Notes under the pieces: model-generated
The model's input: only the letters and a program-made list of their open reading frames with translations
Database searches by the model: none
What the model was told of the DNA's origin: nothing
Source: Alphaproteobacteria bacterium
GTDB lineage: Bacteria > Pseudomonadota > Alphaproteobacteria > ATCC43930 > CGMCC-115725
Direction of reading: 5' to 3'
NCBI GenBank assembly: GCA_005884825.1
Contig: VAZT01000138.1
Coordinates: 1 to 6,140, forward strand
DNA length: 6,140 nucleotides
Shown here: positions 5,600-6,140 of the stretch, piece by piece
Numbering within the stretch: the first letter of the stretch is position 1
How the letters are laid out: every line of letters starts with the position of its first letter
Made by a program: the position numbers and the translations under genes

Positions 5600-6140
5600 A
5601 TGGAATTGGGTAAGCTAGGCGTTTGGATTTCGATGGACAGCATGACCGCAACGGCGGCGGCGGCATTCGCGAAGCGGGTCGAAGAGTGGGGGTATGCCGC
5701 GCTGTGGATCCCCGAAAGCCGCGGACGCAATGCGCTCGTGCACTCTTCCTGGCTGCTCGCCAATACGCAAAAGCTGATCGTCGCAACCGGCATCGCCAAC
5801 ATCTACGCCCGCGATCCGATGGCAATGGCGAACGGACAGCGCGGCCTCAATGAGCAGTCGGAGGGCCGGTTCCTGCTGGGGGTCGGCGTGTCGCATCGGC
5901 CGATGGTGCAAGGACTGCGCGGCCATACCTACGGCAAGCCCGTCGCAACGATGCGGACCTATCTCGCGGGGATGCGGGACGCGCCATACCAGGCGCCGAC
6001 GCCGCGCGAGAAGCCGCTGACCGTGGTCGCGGCATTGGGGCCCAGGATGATGGCGTTGTCAGCCGAGCTCGCCGACGGTGCGCACCCGTACAACACGACA
6101 CCGGAGCATACCGCGAAGGCGCGCGCGATCCTCGGCCCCG
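5600..6140 (+). CDS. LLM-class F420-dependent (luciferase-like) oxidoreductase, partial at right edge
   Basis: This is the N-terminal 180 residues of a luciferase-like monooxygenase/F420-type oxidoreductase, a cytosolic TIM-barrel flavin or deazaflavin enzyme. The frame is open to the window end. It begins MELGKLGVWISMDS, with barrel strand 1 as GVWIS, then AKRVEEWGYAALWIPES (24-40), where the xxWGYxxLWxPE pattern is typical. VATGIANIYARDPMAMA (61-77) and GRFLLGVGVSH (89-99) are classic LLM blocks around the cofactor site. ALGPRMMALSAELADGAHPY (145-164) matches the conserved later strand. The family usually runs to about 280-340 residues, so some 100-160 are missing. The sequence resembles the TIGR03620-type group, common in actinobacteria and also present in proteobacteria. 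Whether it uses F420 or FMN, and its substrate, cannot be told here. It is transcribed away from the minus-strand operon. Confidence 0.9.
   Translation, partial: MELGKLGVWISMDSMTATAAAAFAKRVEEWGYAALWIPESRGRNALVHSSWLLANTQKLIVATGIANIYARDPMAMANGQRGLNEQSEGRFLLGVGVSHRPMVQGLRGHTYGKPVATMRTYLAGMRDAPYQAPTPREKPLTVVAALGPRMMALSAELADGAHPYNTTPEHTAKARAILGP

Noticed and set aside
5487..5618. Plus-strand 43-residue frame (MNTGEDCF...) that overlaps the LLM start and could be a leader peptide
   Set aside because: No ribosome site precedes it. The translation is mostly Arg/Ser/Glu from the GC-rich dyad, and there is no run of a regulatory amino acid codon.
5509..5926. Minus-strand open frames antisense to the LLM oxidoreductase (5509-5802, 5615-5926)
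   Set aside because: They overlap the clear LLM reading frame and show no motif; they are explained as shadows.
1..6140. CRISPR array, tRNA, insertion sequence or prophage remnants
   Set aside because: No regularly spaced repeats, no cloverleaf-like sequence, and no transposase, integrase or phage protein was found on either strand.

Overview
The window reads as chromosomal DNA of a GC-rich alphaproteobacterium. The evidence is the L28 ribosomal protein at the left edge, which has the alphaproteobacterial pattern of residues; the strong G/C bias at third codon positions, which opens many long antisense shadow frames; and an Atm1-type exporter close to those of alphaproteobacteria. I cannot name a genus. 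The L28 sequence looks more like Rhodospirillales-type proteins than rhizobial or sphingomonad ones, but that is an impression from memory.

Layout, in transcription order on the minus strand from right to left. Positions 5363-5196 encode a 55-residue soluble protein of unknown function ending in CxxC. It overlaps a 92-residue three-helix membrane protein (5211-4933). Next come a TetA-like major facilitator drug antiporter (4829-3624) and an Atm1/ABCB7-type ABC half-exporter (3627-1786), which share an ATGA stop/start overlap. After a 43-bp gap comes a stand-alone response regulator receiver (1742-1323), which shares a GTGA overlap with the G-protein chaperone MeaB (1326-292). A hairpin lies beyond MeaB, followed by rpmB (L28; from 220 and running off the left edge). 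On the plus strand a luciferase-like (LLM, F420-type) oxidoreductase starts at 5600 and runs off the right edge. The two transcription units diverge from a 236-bp intergenic region (5364-5599) that holds several inverted repeats.

How the genes might work together: the six minus-strand genes from 5363 to 292 look like one translationally coupled operon. Its core is two export systems of different mechanism, one proton-driven and one ATP-driven. It also carries a phosphorylation-controlled switch protein with no kinase or output domain, and a GTPase that protects and reloads a B12-dependent mutase whose gene is not in the window. No shared pathway is proven. No CRISPR array, phage gene, insertion sequence or tRNA was seen. 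Most of the window is ordinary conserved content. The parts worth a second look are the two small leading genes, the coupling of the receiver to MeaB, and the structured divergent intergenic region.
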